DNA of 64,000 nucleotides from Erythroxylum novogranatense (Eukaryota > Streptophyta > Magnoliopsida > Malpighiales > Erythroxylaceae): positions 93,194,977 to 93,258,976 of the forward strand of contig CM057226.1 in assembly GCA_029891385.1 (NCBI GenBank), in the 5' to 3' direction. Position 1 is the first letter of the stretch. Each line of letters starts with the position of its first letter. The position numbers and the translations under genes were made by a program. Under the pieces are notes generated by a model. The model made no database searches and had not been told where the DNA came from. It worked only from the letters and a program-made list of their open reading frames with translations. Positions 23,851 through 34,380 of the stretch are shown here, piece by piece.

Positions 23851-24680
23851 GCGCCTCACTTCTTATCCTATCTTCGAATAAAGACAATAATCAAGGTGGT
23901 ACCGATCTTCAACCACCAAATTTTGTTGAACTCAAGTATGAGAAGTCAAGCTAAAAGTTCAACCAGAGCCGGTTGTGGATGACATGACTTCGATCAAATC
24001 AAGAGGCAGAAATTGATTGATGAAGCATGTGAATGTAAAAGAAGTGGAAATTCTATCTCACAGATATCAAGATCCGTGACTAAGCCTAACTAAGGCTACA
24101 AAGAAAGGATCCATGTGGAGGACTATCGAAAGGGTCAAGATTGTTCATTTCGATTGGCAACTCGTAATGTTGTTATACTATTTTACGTAACATTCTGCTA
24201 AATCGACCTCGTGGGAGATCACCTCAATTACAGAAGCTATGCCATGGTTCGGAAGGACTTATCAAAGAATACATGATTCCTATGATCTTGATATTCATGA
24301 AAAAGCTCATTTTGTTCCTCCACCTCTCCTACAAATCATTGAAACAAATGTCTTTAACAAGGAAGCTTATACAACAACAGTGGCTATCGTTGACAAGCAA
24401 GTTGTTGAGGCAGAATCCTCGATCGCAGATGAATCATCGACTTTAAAGAAGGTGTTCGTAAACTTGATAAGGATATGAAGAAGATTAAGAAGATGCTGAA
24501 AAGTTGGTGAAGCGATTGGGAAATAATTTTTGATCAATAACAAATAGGGGGAGAAGGGAAAAGGAAGAAATCAGCAGGAAGAGAAAAGCAGAAGTTATTT
24601 TTTTTATCTCAATACTTCTGTATAATTGATACTTTTCATAATTCTCTAATTCACAAGTATTTGTTATCATGTGGGGAGAA
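23851..24680 (+). pseudogene. Copia A third ORF, 3' part, and polypurine tract
   Basis: After the target-site copy GCGCC (23851-23855) the frame interrupted at 6346 resumes but meets a stop at about 23879. The following bases read sensibly in another frame (DNNQGGTDLQPPNFVELKYEK), so a 1-base shift has occurred. A further readable part at 24239-24478 (MPWFGRTYQRIHDSYDLDIHEKAHFVPPPLL...) looks like the C-terminal region of the same ORF. No known domain is recognised in this part. GTGGGGAGAA at 24671-24680 is the polypurine tract immediately before the 3' LTR. Confidence 0.6.
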
Positions 24681-25746
24681 TGTTAAGTCAAACCGACTTA
24701 ACGATTAAATAATTTTGATGATAAACAAAGAGAAATATACAAATGAAAAGTAGATGGATGAATAAAAGAAAATATGAAGGAAGAAAAAAGAAGGAAGAAA
24801 ATATGTAAGGAAGAAAAAATGAAGGAAGGAAAATACGAAGGAAGAAAAGGTAAGGAAGAAAAAATGTAGGAAGAAAAGGTAGGAAGAAAAGCGGACGGAA
24901 GAAAAATGAAGGAAGAAAAAGAAGGAAGAAAAGGTAGGAAGAAAAGGTAGGAAGAAAAGGTAAGGAAAAATGACGGAAGAATATCGATTTAAACAAAAAT
25001 CGACGGAAGCTTTACTAAGAGAAAAGCAGATTTATACAAAAATCGAAGGAAGCTTTACTTAAATGGAAAAGGCATTTATACAAGAATCGATGTAAGAAAG
25101 AAACATCGCTTAAGACAAGATTCTGAGTTAAACCGAATAACCGCTTTTCAAGATTCAAGAAGCAGATATTCAAGAAAAAGCAGTTGAAGAACTGATTATA
25201 AATAAGAGTCGAGATTGAAGGAAAAACGACTTTTGAGAAAAGTGAATGAAACTCTGAGTATTCAAACATCTGACTATTTGAGAAAAATTGTGAACTATTT
25301 TTCGAGTATACATCATTAAGAGCAACTCTTTTGTAAAAGCTCTTTATTAGTTTTTCATTTTGAAAAGTGTTACAGTAGCCCAAGAGGCTAAGAGTAAAAG
25401 AATACTTGTTGTTAAGAGTCCCAAGAGGCTCACCAAAGAATACTTGTAAACAGATCGGAGATAGTGAAATCTCAGAAGGATATCTGAGGACTGGACGTAG
25501 CCCACGGTTTGGGGTGAACCAGATAAATTGTCGTGTTTCTCTCTAACTCTTACTTTACTTAAATCGTAGTTCTCATTTTTATCAAAGGTTTTCAAACTAG
25601 TCAAGAATTGATTTAAGATAAATTTTCTGAAAGAACAAGAAATTGTTATTGAAGGGATTAACGAAAAGTTTATCATAATTCAACCCCCCCTTCTTGTGTA
25701 TCTTGATCATATTATTACTCAGTATATTAACGTGTGATTTACTTCA
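24681..25746 (+). repeat. Copia A 3' LTR (1,066 bp)
   Basis: Starts TGTTAAGTCAAACCGACTTAACG right after the polypurine tract and ends TTACTTCA at the same point as the 5' LTR. Carries a GGAAGAAAA-type minisatellite (about 24770-24975), a TATA box at 25197-25208, and U5 sequence matching bases 1-589. The start resembles other SIRE-type LTRs that continue ...ATTTTGATGATAA. Confidence 0.9.
24770..24975 (+). repeat. Purine minisatellite in copia A LTR
   Basis: Irregular repeats of GGAAGAAAA with inserts such as AATGAA and GGTA. It lies about 95 bp inside the LTR. Copia C1 has an array at the same offset but with a different unit (CACAGAAGAAGTGAAAA on the element strand). The minus-strand ORF at 24688-24996 is a low-complexity product of this array. 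Confidence 0.75.
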
Positions 25747-26322
25747 TGTAGTATATTTATGAGTAAAATGAATTTGTAATAGGGATTGAGAAATCCAAGT
25801 AAAAGGGTAATGATTTGAGTGGATTGAGGTTATTAGAATCCTACGCGATTAGTGTTTTAACACTAAAGAGACGCAATCTTATCTGATAAGCGATAAATGA
25901 AATGTTTCGAAGGGTATTGCATAGACCATGATGCACTTAGATTGGGATAAAGGTTTAAATAGTGACCTCTATGTGACTATGGTGAAGATAAGAGTTAGCG
26001 ATTCAGTTTAAATCCTAAAAGATGTTTCGGATCCAAATTGTTACATAGAAAGGATCGAGAAATATTGTTAGGATCCGATATATGTATTATTGATATTGAA
26101 AGTGAGGAATTGCGAGTAATCATGAGAAAATAGTAAGACAATGTTGAGTTTGAAAAAGGTGAATGGTTAATTGATTATATTGATTTCAGTTCATTGGTAG
26201 ACATTACTCGTGTAGCGAAATAACTGGGAAACAGAAAGTTAATGATCGAAAAGACTCCCCTGGCTTTCTGATCAATTGCATATGAAATTTCGAGGACGAA
26301 ATTTTTATTAGGAGGGGAGAAT
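25747..26322 (+). pseudogene. pol: Gypsy B pol 3' end, decayed, with polypurine tract
   Basis: Only the last few hundred bases of the B internal region are in view. The terminal segment reads KFRGRNFY followed by GGAGGGGAGAAT (polypurine tract, about 26310-26322), the same tail found in E, H and the LARD. Upstream, 25747-26270, stops occur in all frames and I recognise no catalytic motif. The rest of B lies left of copia A, outside the window. Confidence 0.6.
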
Positions 26323-27269
26323 TGTAACATCCCATTACCGATGGGAAGGTTATAATGGTAAATTGGCACGAGATAGGATTTTTACCGCATATCATTAACT
26401 GAGCATTCTTTTGCCCTCTAATTTTAGAGGAGTGAGTCTTTTGCACATGCACATTTAGGTACATGCATTCATGACTTTTTCCGGCAATTGATTTTGAATA
26501 TGATATGAATTGTGTTTTGAGAGGTAATTAGATTTGATTGTGATTTATTGAGAAATTTGGAATAATTGAGTTTGAATATTGAGTGGGAACGGTATTAGAG
26601 TGATCGCTAGTTGGCAGTGAACTTTAGGAAATTTTCTGAAAATTTGGGAGGAAATGTCCGGACCGGAAATCTTTCGAGTGGCGGACTGATTGAATAAATT
26701 GGACCGAAATAATTGTCCATTGCCATCTAGAATTATGATTCTAGAAATCATTATGTGGAGTCATTGAGATTTGGAGATGAATTGGACTGGAAATAAAACT
26801 GATTAGAGAAAGAGATTTAAATGTTTTGGGAGGAAAAATGAAAAGAGGCTTCTTTGTTCGATATATATATATATATATGTTTTACGTTTTGAAAATGGAA
26901 GAAAGGAAAAGAAAATTTGTTTCCTCCTCCATCTTAGGGCTTGCGATTTTCTCCTCCCTCTTCTTAGGTGATCTTCGATTCTTCCTCCGAGATTCTTTTT
27001 TTTCCTTCTCTTTGGTTGAAGATCAACTTGGAACTTTGAAAAATGATGTTTTAGAGGTTTATCGTGGATGGTAGAAGAAGGTGGAGGGAGTTGGAAGCTT
27101 TTCGGAAATTTGAAGATTTTAGCTTGATTTGGTAAGTGAATTGGTTTTAAGTTGTTTATTATTGTGTTTAATGCATTCATGAGGTTAATTGTTAAAGATT
27201 AGAGTGTTTGAGTGAAGTTAGGACTGATTTTAGAGAGAGAAAGATGAAAAAGGAAATAGAAGAAGACGA

Positions 27270-27510
27270 ACCAGGGTCGTACGTCGCGACGAAGAAATGT
27301 TTAGATGTCGCGACGTGGAAATTACTTAGACGTCGCGACGAGCAAGGTGGGGACGTCGCGGCGAGCGTGAAACATTGACGCCGCGACGAGCCCTCTGCCA
27401 CACGTCGCGGCGAGCCCAGAGGAAGCGTCATGCGCGGTAAGCATCTCAGACGTCATGCGAAGCGACTCCAAGACGTCATGACGAGCGTCTATACGTCGCG
27501 GCAAGGAACA
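27270..27510 (+). repeat. CpG-rich palindromic minisatellite in gypsy B LTR
   Basis: About ten irregular units around CGTCGCGACG, a perfect 10-bp palindrome (e.g. 27282-27291), with variants CGTCGCGGCG, CGCCGCGACG and CGTCATGACG (27474-27483, again a perfect palindrome). Units are separated by 10-20 bp of less conserved sequence. A similar array occurs in the LTR of gypsy E at 47265-47420. Confidence 0.75.
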
Positions 27511-28600
27511 GTTTCTAATGTGATTTAATTTGGTTTTTGGGGCATAACTAATGGTGTAGACCTCCTATTGAGGTGATATTTGATTCGTTACGAACTAGAG
27601 AGCGAGGTCTACAATTGGGAAAAGAATGAGAGTTTGAATTTAGATTTTTGTGATCTCAATTAGTGAAAGAAAGTTAAGAAATATGATTGTATTGCATCCT
27701 AAGAAATGTTTTGAGTAATTGGGGTATAATGTGAGACTTTTAAAGTGAATTCAATGCTACTGGGAATTTTAGGAACTGAGCATAAAGGTTGAATTCGACC
27801 TAGAAAATAGTGCTATTGATTTTGAGGTAATACCCTGACAAATATGATTGGATAAATGGACTGAATATTAGAATTGAAATTGGGGAGTTCTGTGACTAAA
27901 GAAAGTGGAAAATGGGAAACAGTACCAGGAAAATCATGAATAGGCATAGTACATCTTTTATTCAAGGCATGTGCATCATTAATTATTTTTGACTGTGCAT
28001 TTTGTAATGAATGAACTCAATTGATTGTTTTAGAGCCGATGGATCGATAATCCACGGACAGTGCTGGAGCTTCCAGGCAACAGCTAGGAAGTTCAGGTGA
28101 GTAATCTAGTTGGTTTCTCAACCTTTATGTGTTACATTTATGTAATTATGCCATGAGGAGTTAAAGCAGGATTATGTGTGATTGTATTGTTTGATTTCAG
28201 ACCACGGGTGTTCGAAATAGTGAAAATGTGATATTGAAGTGCTAATGTGAGTAAATGTTTATAAATGCATTAGCGAATTGAATTGTAAATGCATCAGTGA
28301 AAATGAATGGAAATTGCATATGATCAAAATACCGGACCAAAGGTCCGAAGTAATGAAAAATGGTATCGAAATGGAAAATGAAACATGTGCATTCACACAT
28401 AATTGCATGATCAGATAATGGTAGTTGTGACCAGTGGTATCAACGTATTAAGAGCTACAGGCACAACGCATTGTGCCCGTCACTGGGATTATCAGGGCAT
28501 ATCACGCCCAATGTATATGAGAGCTTTAAGCTCAACGCACAGGACCTCAGGTCCAATGATTATTAGAGCTGTCGGACCCCACTCCTGGAGCCCAACTGAT

Positions 28601-28626
28601 GTCGAATCCCGTTTCCGGAATCCGAC
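28601..28626 (-). promoter_or_regulatory. U5-terminal RNA hairpin of D
   Basis: Arms GTCGGATTCCG and CGGGATTCGAC on the minus strand with a GAAA loop. All 11 positions pair if G-U is allowed. Relative to the LARD and F the third pair is C-G instead of U-A and the sixth is A-U instead of G-C or G-U. Confidence 0.6.
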
Positions 28627-29164
28627 TCCTGAATCGTAAAACATGAAACTTGATTATCTTTTCTTGTAAGGTTTATTTCACTTAACCCTAATTGAATGTT
28701 AATTTCTCTTGTAAATCATGTCCTTAAGACTCTTGCTTTATTTAAGATAAGAATCGCTTCAATCGGAGTCATATAACTCAAGATATGCTCGAAACACCTA
28801 AAGGAGCTCCTACCCGAAACATGCTCTCTTAACTGACCTCTCACTTGCTTTATTTCAAACTTCCTCAATTTAACTCCAATCGATACCAATTTCTGTAGCA
28901 AGAAATATACAAGTATTAGGAAGCTAATGGTTCAAGCCTCACCTCATTTGGAGGTCATATGAGGGGTTTATGCCCAATTTAATAGGCCATGCTCACTTCC
29001 AAATTCAAACTGAAACTCTTTTGGGACAATTACCATAAATTTTTATATATAGGTCAGAATGTGTTCGCTCTTTCACCATTTGAAAGTATACATCTAGATA
29101 TACAACTCTCATGAAGACTTAAAAACCAAATTCGGCCTCTAACAATGCTCAAAATGCTTGACTA

Positions 29165-29365
29165 GCAACTCGACTGTTGGAAATTAGCCTATAAGTCGAC
29201 TTATCTTCGAACAACTCGATTTATCGAGGCAAATAAGTCGACTTGTCACCAACAAGTCGACTTATCGAGGAAAATAACTCGACTTATCTATCTAAAAGTT
29301 GACTTATTATGCAAAACTTCACAAGTCGACTTATGGGTCCAATAAGTCGACTTATATCTATCCGT
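29165..29365. repeat. Palindromic minisatellite in D
   Basis: Repeats of AAGTCGACTT, extended to the perfect 14-bp palindrome ATAAGTCGACTTAT at 29191-29204 and 29342-29355, with variants ACTCGACTTAT and AAGTTGACTTAT. Spacing is about 20-30 bp. It adjoins a shared LTR module (about 29050-29150, ...ACAACTCTCATGAAGAC). Confidence 0.75.
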
Positions 29366-30103
29366 AACTCAAAACCTAACCTCTACACTCTCTCGACTTA
29401 TTCCAAACACCATATACACTTCTAAACCTCTCAACTCATTCATTCCACTCCCAACATGCTATAATCTCACTTAATCTTACATCATTCATCTACCCACATG
29501 CATTTCAAAACAATTCCATACAACTTTGGAACTATGCTTAAACATGGGAATAAATGGTTGTGAAAGACCATGGTAAATCATAATTCATGCATTTCATTTA
29601 CATTCAACACAAGTAGCTCACAATGCTTTAGTGGGCATTTCAAGCCCTTTTACAACATGGTTCAAAACACACTTCCAAAATGCTACTATTTTCTCAAAAT
29701 GCATCTAAAGCATTGTTTACAACAAAATCATGAAATACAAAGACAAAACACTAAGATCTTGGAGTATGCCTTGAGCTCATTCTTCGAGATCCAGATCTTC
29801 ACCTGGAGATGGGACGGAAAGTGGGGGGTGAGCTTTCGCTCATGGGTAACACGTTTATATTTATACTACTAAGCTGAATCTATTCATTATTCATACTGTT
29901 TGCAATATTCTCATTAACAAATCTTATAACTTGCATTTCACAAATTCATCAAGCTAACAACAAAATTTCATGATTCATGCATTCATCATTATTGCTAACA
30001 TATGCTAACACATAATCACATAACTGATGGTTTGAAAAGTCCACGGGTTACTGATGAGCTACACAAGTGTAGTCATATGCCGAGGAGTTCAAAAGAACAT
30101 CCT

Positions 30104-30153
30104 ATGCCACTATCGGCAGCCGGAGAAGGCTATATCGTCAACGTGCACGTGAC
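30104..30153 (-). promoter_or_regulatory. Leader palindrome and GC block in D
   Basis: On the element (minus) strand: GTCACGTGCACGTTGAC (30153-30137), a near-perfect palindrome with core ACGTGCACGT, followed by AGCCTTCTCCGGCTGCC (30134-30118). The same pair of blocks occurs in LARD LTRs, E (47995-48046) and F (59493-59543). Confidence 0.6.
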
Positions 30154-32125
30154 TCACTGGTGGACTTAACTAACCCACATAACACTGAATTTCATGCATA
30201 AAACTGGGCTTTTATTGCCCACTAGCTGAATTTCTGAAAATGGATTTTCATGCAATCCATAAAGCTGATTTTCTGAAAAATGCTTTTCATGCTTAGCTCA
30301 AATGTCATAATCTCATTAATATTCATTCTCATTCAATTCATGACTTTATCAAGCAATGTCAAGCAATGTCATATACTATCAAGTTCTCATATAATGGCAT
30401 TCATACATCTATTATACTCAATCAATTCATCTCCCAATAATTTGAAAGAACATAATTTCTTTAATTAAAGTAGTATTTATCACTTACTAGCATAAAGATA
30501 AAAATGAAACCCACCTTATATCCTTGCTTAAGCTTGCCTAAGGAAGCTCCTCTTCTTGTTCTCCTCTTCTTTCTTGTCCTTCTTCATTAAAACCGAAAAA
30601 CCCATAATCAATCACAATTTCTAAAGAAATTCCATAAAACCTCTTTCATGAAATTAGCTTGATAATCACTATACCCATTCCATTTTTAATCTTTCTAACC
30701 AAAACCCAACTAAAATCTCAACCTTAAACAAGAAGCTTACCTTGAATCTTCACTAAACCAAGTGATTTCTTGGTTCAAAAGGAAGCTCTAGCCTTCCTCC
30801 ACACTTTTAACTCTTGGACTTTCTTCAAAATCTTACCCAAACTCTTGGAATCTCAAACTTTTCTTCTTCTTCTTCTTTTTTCTCTTCACCGTAACCTCCT
30901 CTCTTCCTTTTCTAATTTTCAGAACTCTCCTTCTTTCTCTACTACTCACTTATTTGTTCTCTTCTTTATACTTCTTCCATTTAACTTAAGCCCATAAGGC
31001 CTAAGCCCATTTACTCCTCCTTCATCTTCCTTTCCTTTCTTATTTCCTTATACTACTTTCATTTAACTTAAGCCCAAGCCCAAGTTCACTTCTTCTAAAT
31101 CCCTTTCTTCCTACATCATTTCCTCTTTAACTTACTCAAGCCCATTTGTTCTTTTAAGCCCAACTTATTCCTCTTTTCTTTTCCTACTTCATTCAAGTCC
31201 AACTAACACATTTAATACATGCTATCTACCTCATTTAAGCACATTTACTTATTACCTAACTCATTTATGTTATTACATGCTAATTAATTCCATATGCTAT
31301 TTAATGCTATCATATTAAATTCATGCTAACTCAATCTCTTAATTAGTCTAATTATGCTTAATTAAATAAACAAATAAAAAAAAATTAAATAAAAAAAAAA
31401 TTCGGGGCTAATAAGAGCCATAGGCTCACCGCAGGGCATATCACGGCCAACGATTTCAGAGCCACTGGCTCAACGCAATGTGCCCGTCACTGGGACAATT
31501 TCAGGCGCACGGTCACAACAACGAAAAGAAAATGAAAGTGTCACATGCGTATCACATATGTATATGATTGACTGTGAAATGTGAATAATGAAATTGCATG
31601 TGATATTTCTGTAAATGCTATTGTGTGACTATGTGTATATGATTTGTATATGCATGCGTTGGGTGGACCATCGATGATGGTTTCTCACTGAGTTTGCAAA
31701 CTCACCCAATATTGCAATTATTTTTTTCAGGAATTGGCATTTACCCCGTTAGTGAAACGGGAGTATGACTACTGCAAGAGAGTCAGAATTTGAAGTCGGG
31801 ATCAGTCCACGTCTGCATTTGAATCATTCTGATTTATGTGTAAATTTGTATTTCAGCATAATTGTACTGTTATTATAGAGGGCCCCAACAGATTAATATT
31901 GTATTGTGATGTGATTATTGAAATAGTGTTTTGATTGAAAACGTTTCTATATCGCGGGCCCAAATTGTTTAATGATTTCTACGCACTCGATTGTTTTCAA
32001 AAAGAAAAATGTCATATTGAGTTTTTAAACTGAATTTACTGCTCTAGTACGCCACCCTCGTGAGGCACGGGCTCGGATATCACCATCGATGTCGGGTTCG
32101 GGTCTCGCGGGAGTAGGGTGTTACA

Positions 32126-32322
32126 ACTTTTGCATTCTGTCAAAACTTATATACTTCATTCAGGTAAACTATTTCAATAACCTGAAAGAAAATTTTGCAT
32201 CCCATTGCATCAATTTCTGGTTCAATATCCATTTGGTTCTTCTTTAAGAAATCAAAATCAACATGTCTTCCATAAATCATAGATTGATCCATTGTGATCT
32301 GTAGACAATAAAAACTAAACAC
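32126..32322 (-). pseudogene. Copia C1 third ORF, N-terminal fragment
   Basis: Reads on the minus strand from about 32322 through QMDIEPEIDAMGCKIFFQV and VYLNEVYKF to TGA at 32142-32140, then about 14 bp before gypsy B cuts it. The copia A counterpart has QMDIEPEIMAAGWRNFFQI and VYLQEVYEF, also followed by TGA at the same codon (4813-4815). Role unknown; see copia A third ORF. Confidence 0.6.
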
Positions 32323-32326
32323 ATAA

Positions 32327-32607
32327 ATGTATTTTACTCAAAGTAATGGTGTTAGTAACTGAAGATGAGAATTTAAACAAAAAGAACTTGATATCAAGAA
32401 TAGAGTAATGAAATGTTTTGATGAGAGCTCTGCAAAAGTGGATTTCAGAGTATTTCAAGAATATTCTAGAGTAGGTGATGTTCTGAACCTTTTGAGAGGA
32501 TTTCCCTTTAATACCTTCTCTTAAAAAATTACTGTATGTGACTTACAATTACTGTGCTTTTGAAAACTTACGGTTTTTTTATCTTCCTTCTAAGAAAATT
32601 ATCTAGG
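32327..32607 (-). other. Copia C1 linker between pol and third ORF
   Basis: No ORF. Equivalent to copia A 4337-4638. I see no RNA gene or repeat in it. Confidence 0.4.
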
Positions 32608-34380
32608 TCATGACGTGTCAGACGATTGGTCACTTAACACTACCATATTCAAGTTTCGTCTGATTTCATTGAATTTTTCTTCATTCAAAGGCTTAGTGAA
32701 GATATCTGCCCATTGATGATTTGTCTTAACAAACTGTAGACTAAAGATTCCCCTCTGTACATAGTCTCGTAGGAAATGATGCCTAACTTCGATATGCTTT
32801 ACCCCTGAGTGTTGTATTGGATTCTTCGATAAGTCGATAGCACTTGTGTTGTCACAGAAAATTGGGATTTGTTCTTCTTGTATTGAATAATCTTTTAACT
32901 ATTACTTGGTCTATAATATCTGTGAGCAACAGTTTTCTGCTGACATATATTCAGCTTCTGTAGTAGATAGAGCAATTAAACTTTGCCTCTTACTTGACCA
33001 AGAAACTAGATTATGGTTAAGAAAGTGACAACCTCCACTTGTACTCTTCCTATCAATCCTGTCTCTAGCATAATCAGCATCACAATAGCTAATTAACCTG
33101 AAATCTTTACCTTTCTCATACATTAAGCAAATATCAGTAGAACCTAATAGATATCTCATAATTCTTTTAACAACAATATAGTCAGATTCTCTAAGATCTG
33201 CTTGAAATCTAGCACACAAATAGACATTAAACAAAATATCAGGTCTGTTTGCTGTAAGGTAAAGTAAAGAACCAATAATACCTCTAAAAAGGGTTTGATC
33301 AACCTTCTTACCTGCTTCATCCTTAGATAAAAGGTTTGAAGGATGCATAGGAGTTGACATAGGTTTCACTTTTTCCATTTCATATTTAACTAACAATTCT
33401 TTGATATATTTATGTTGATGAATAAAAATATTTTCTTCGGTTTGTTTAATTTGTAAACCAAGAAAGAATTTTAATTTACCCATCATGCTCATTTCAAATT
33501 CACTTTTCATTAGATTCTCAAAACTGGAACATAGCTTTTTAGACGGTGTACCAAAGATAATATCATCAACATATATCCGTACTATGATCAAATCATTCTT
33601 AATACATTTTCTGAATGAATTCTTATCTACATGTCCTCTACTAAAACCATTTTCAATTTAAAAGGAACTTAGATGATTATACCAAGCTTGAGGAGCTTGT
33701 CTCAAGCCATACAAAACTTTATGAAGTCTATAGACATAATTTGGTTTCTTAAAATCTTCAAAACCAGGAGGTTACTTCACAGAAACCTCTTCATCTATAA
33801 AACTATTCAAAAAGGCACTTTTCACATCCATTTGAAACTGTTTTATATCATAAAAAATAGCATATGCAAACAAAATCCTAATAGATTCTAATCTAGCTAC
33901 AGGAGCATAAGTTTCATTATAGTCTATTCTTTCTTATTGATTATAGCCTTGAGCTACTAATCTAGCTTTTTTAAGACTTACTCTACCTGACTTATCTAGT
34001 TTATTTTTAAAAACCCATTTGATTCCTATGATAGACGTTTTGGAGGGTCTAGGAACTAAAGACCAAACTTTATTCCTTGTAAATTGGTTCAGTTCTTCTT
34101 ATATGGTTAAAATCCAAGTTTCATCCTGAAGAGCTTCATCGATTTTCTTAGGCTCTATTTCAAAAATAAAAGCTACATTTACTTCTTTTATGAATTTAGA
34201 CCTAGTTCTCACACCTTCTGAAGTTTCTCTTATAGTCAAATTTTCGGGGTGAGAAGATTTATATTTCCAATCCTTTTTCAAACTAAGATTTTCAGGAATA
34301 TCTTCTACTTTATCTAGATGAGCATCTGATGGTGACACATCTTCATTTTTAACCATGGGTACTGATAGTGTTTCATTATC
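32608..34380 (-). pseudogene. pol: Copia C1 reverse transcriptase and RNase H
   Basis: Minus strand. The RT start (EALQDETWIL) is at about 34115; frameshifts and stops break it between 34100 and 33600. The catalytic YVDD is at 33573-33562 in a 227-codon run that continues with FFLGLQIKQ, STPMHPSNLLSKDE and GSLLYLTANRPDILF, then RNase H with YCDADYARD, KSTSGGCHF, WSSKRQSLIALSTTEAEY. After a stop near 32911 the remaining RNase H and tail ([45 protein letters not shown]) are readable to TGA at 32610-32608. It is better preserved than copia A. Confidence 0.9.

Larger units (their letters stand above)
1..25746 (+). mobile_element. Copia A: SIRE-like Ty1/copia element, split by a 17.5-kb insertion
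   Basis: Seen: bases 1-589 match 25155-25746, so the element runs from an LTR cut by the window edge to a 3' LTR at 24681-25746. Between them lie degenerate gag, then pol in copia order (protease, integrase, reverse transcriptase, RNase H), then a long extra ORF. The LARD-like block 6347-23850 interrupts the extra ORF. Family knowledge: the gag tail with an acidic MMATW...DSS segment, the DSGCSRHMTG protease and the additional ORF after pol fit the SIRE/Maximus lineage. The coding parts carry many stops and frameshifts, so the copy is dead. It lies in the internal region of gypsy B, because pol-end and LTR sequence of a gypsy element follows at 25747. Confidence 0.88.
28600..31406 (-). repeat. 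Solo LTR D (about 2.8 kb), related to the LARD and gypsy F LTRs
   Basis: Plus-strand start TGTCGAATCCCGTTTCCGG resembles the LARD LTR start TGTTGGGACCCG, and internal blocks are shared: GGGTGAGCTTTCGCTC...ATGGGTAACA (about 29826 vs 6729) and GCAGCCGGAGAAGGCTAT (30117-30134 vs 20601 in LARD LTR 3). Thus it is an LTR in minus orientation. No internal region or second LTR is present, so it is a solo LTR. The outer right end (TTCGGGG) lacks the expected CGACA ending and no convincing 5-bp duplication is visible (ACTGA vs GCTAA). A minus-strand TATAAAG at 30964-30970 is a possible TATA box. Confidence 0.7.
26323..32125 (+). repeat. Gypsy B 3' LTR (about 3.0 kb), split by solo LTR D
   Basis: Starts TGTAACATCCCATTACC after the polypurine tract and ends GGGTGTTACA at 32125. 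The last 90 bp (CGGATATCACCATCGATGTC...) match the end of the H 5' LTR at 51800-51882, which shows that B and H are related families. The LTR is interrupted at 28600-31406 by D. Parts seen: an alternating TA run near 26860-26880 that could contain a TATA box, a CpG-rich minisatellite at 27270-27510, and a module at 27541-27630 shared with E. B sits in copia C1, whose sequence starts at 32126. Confidence 0.82.

Noticed and set aside
26860..26880. TA-repeat as the definite TATA box of gypsy B
   Set aside because: Simple alternating TA run; no distinct TATAAA and no conserved partner in another B copy in this window.
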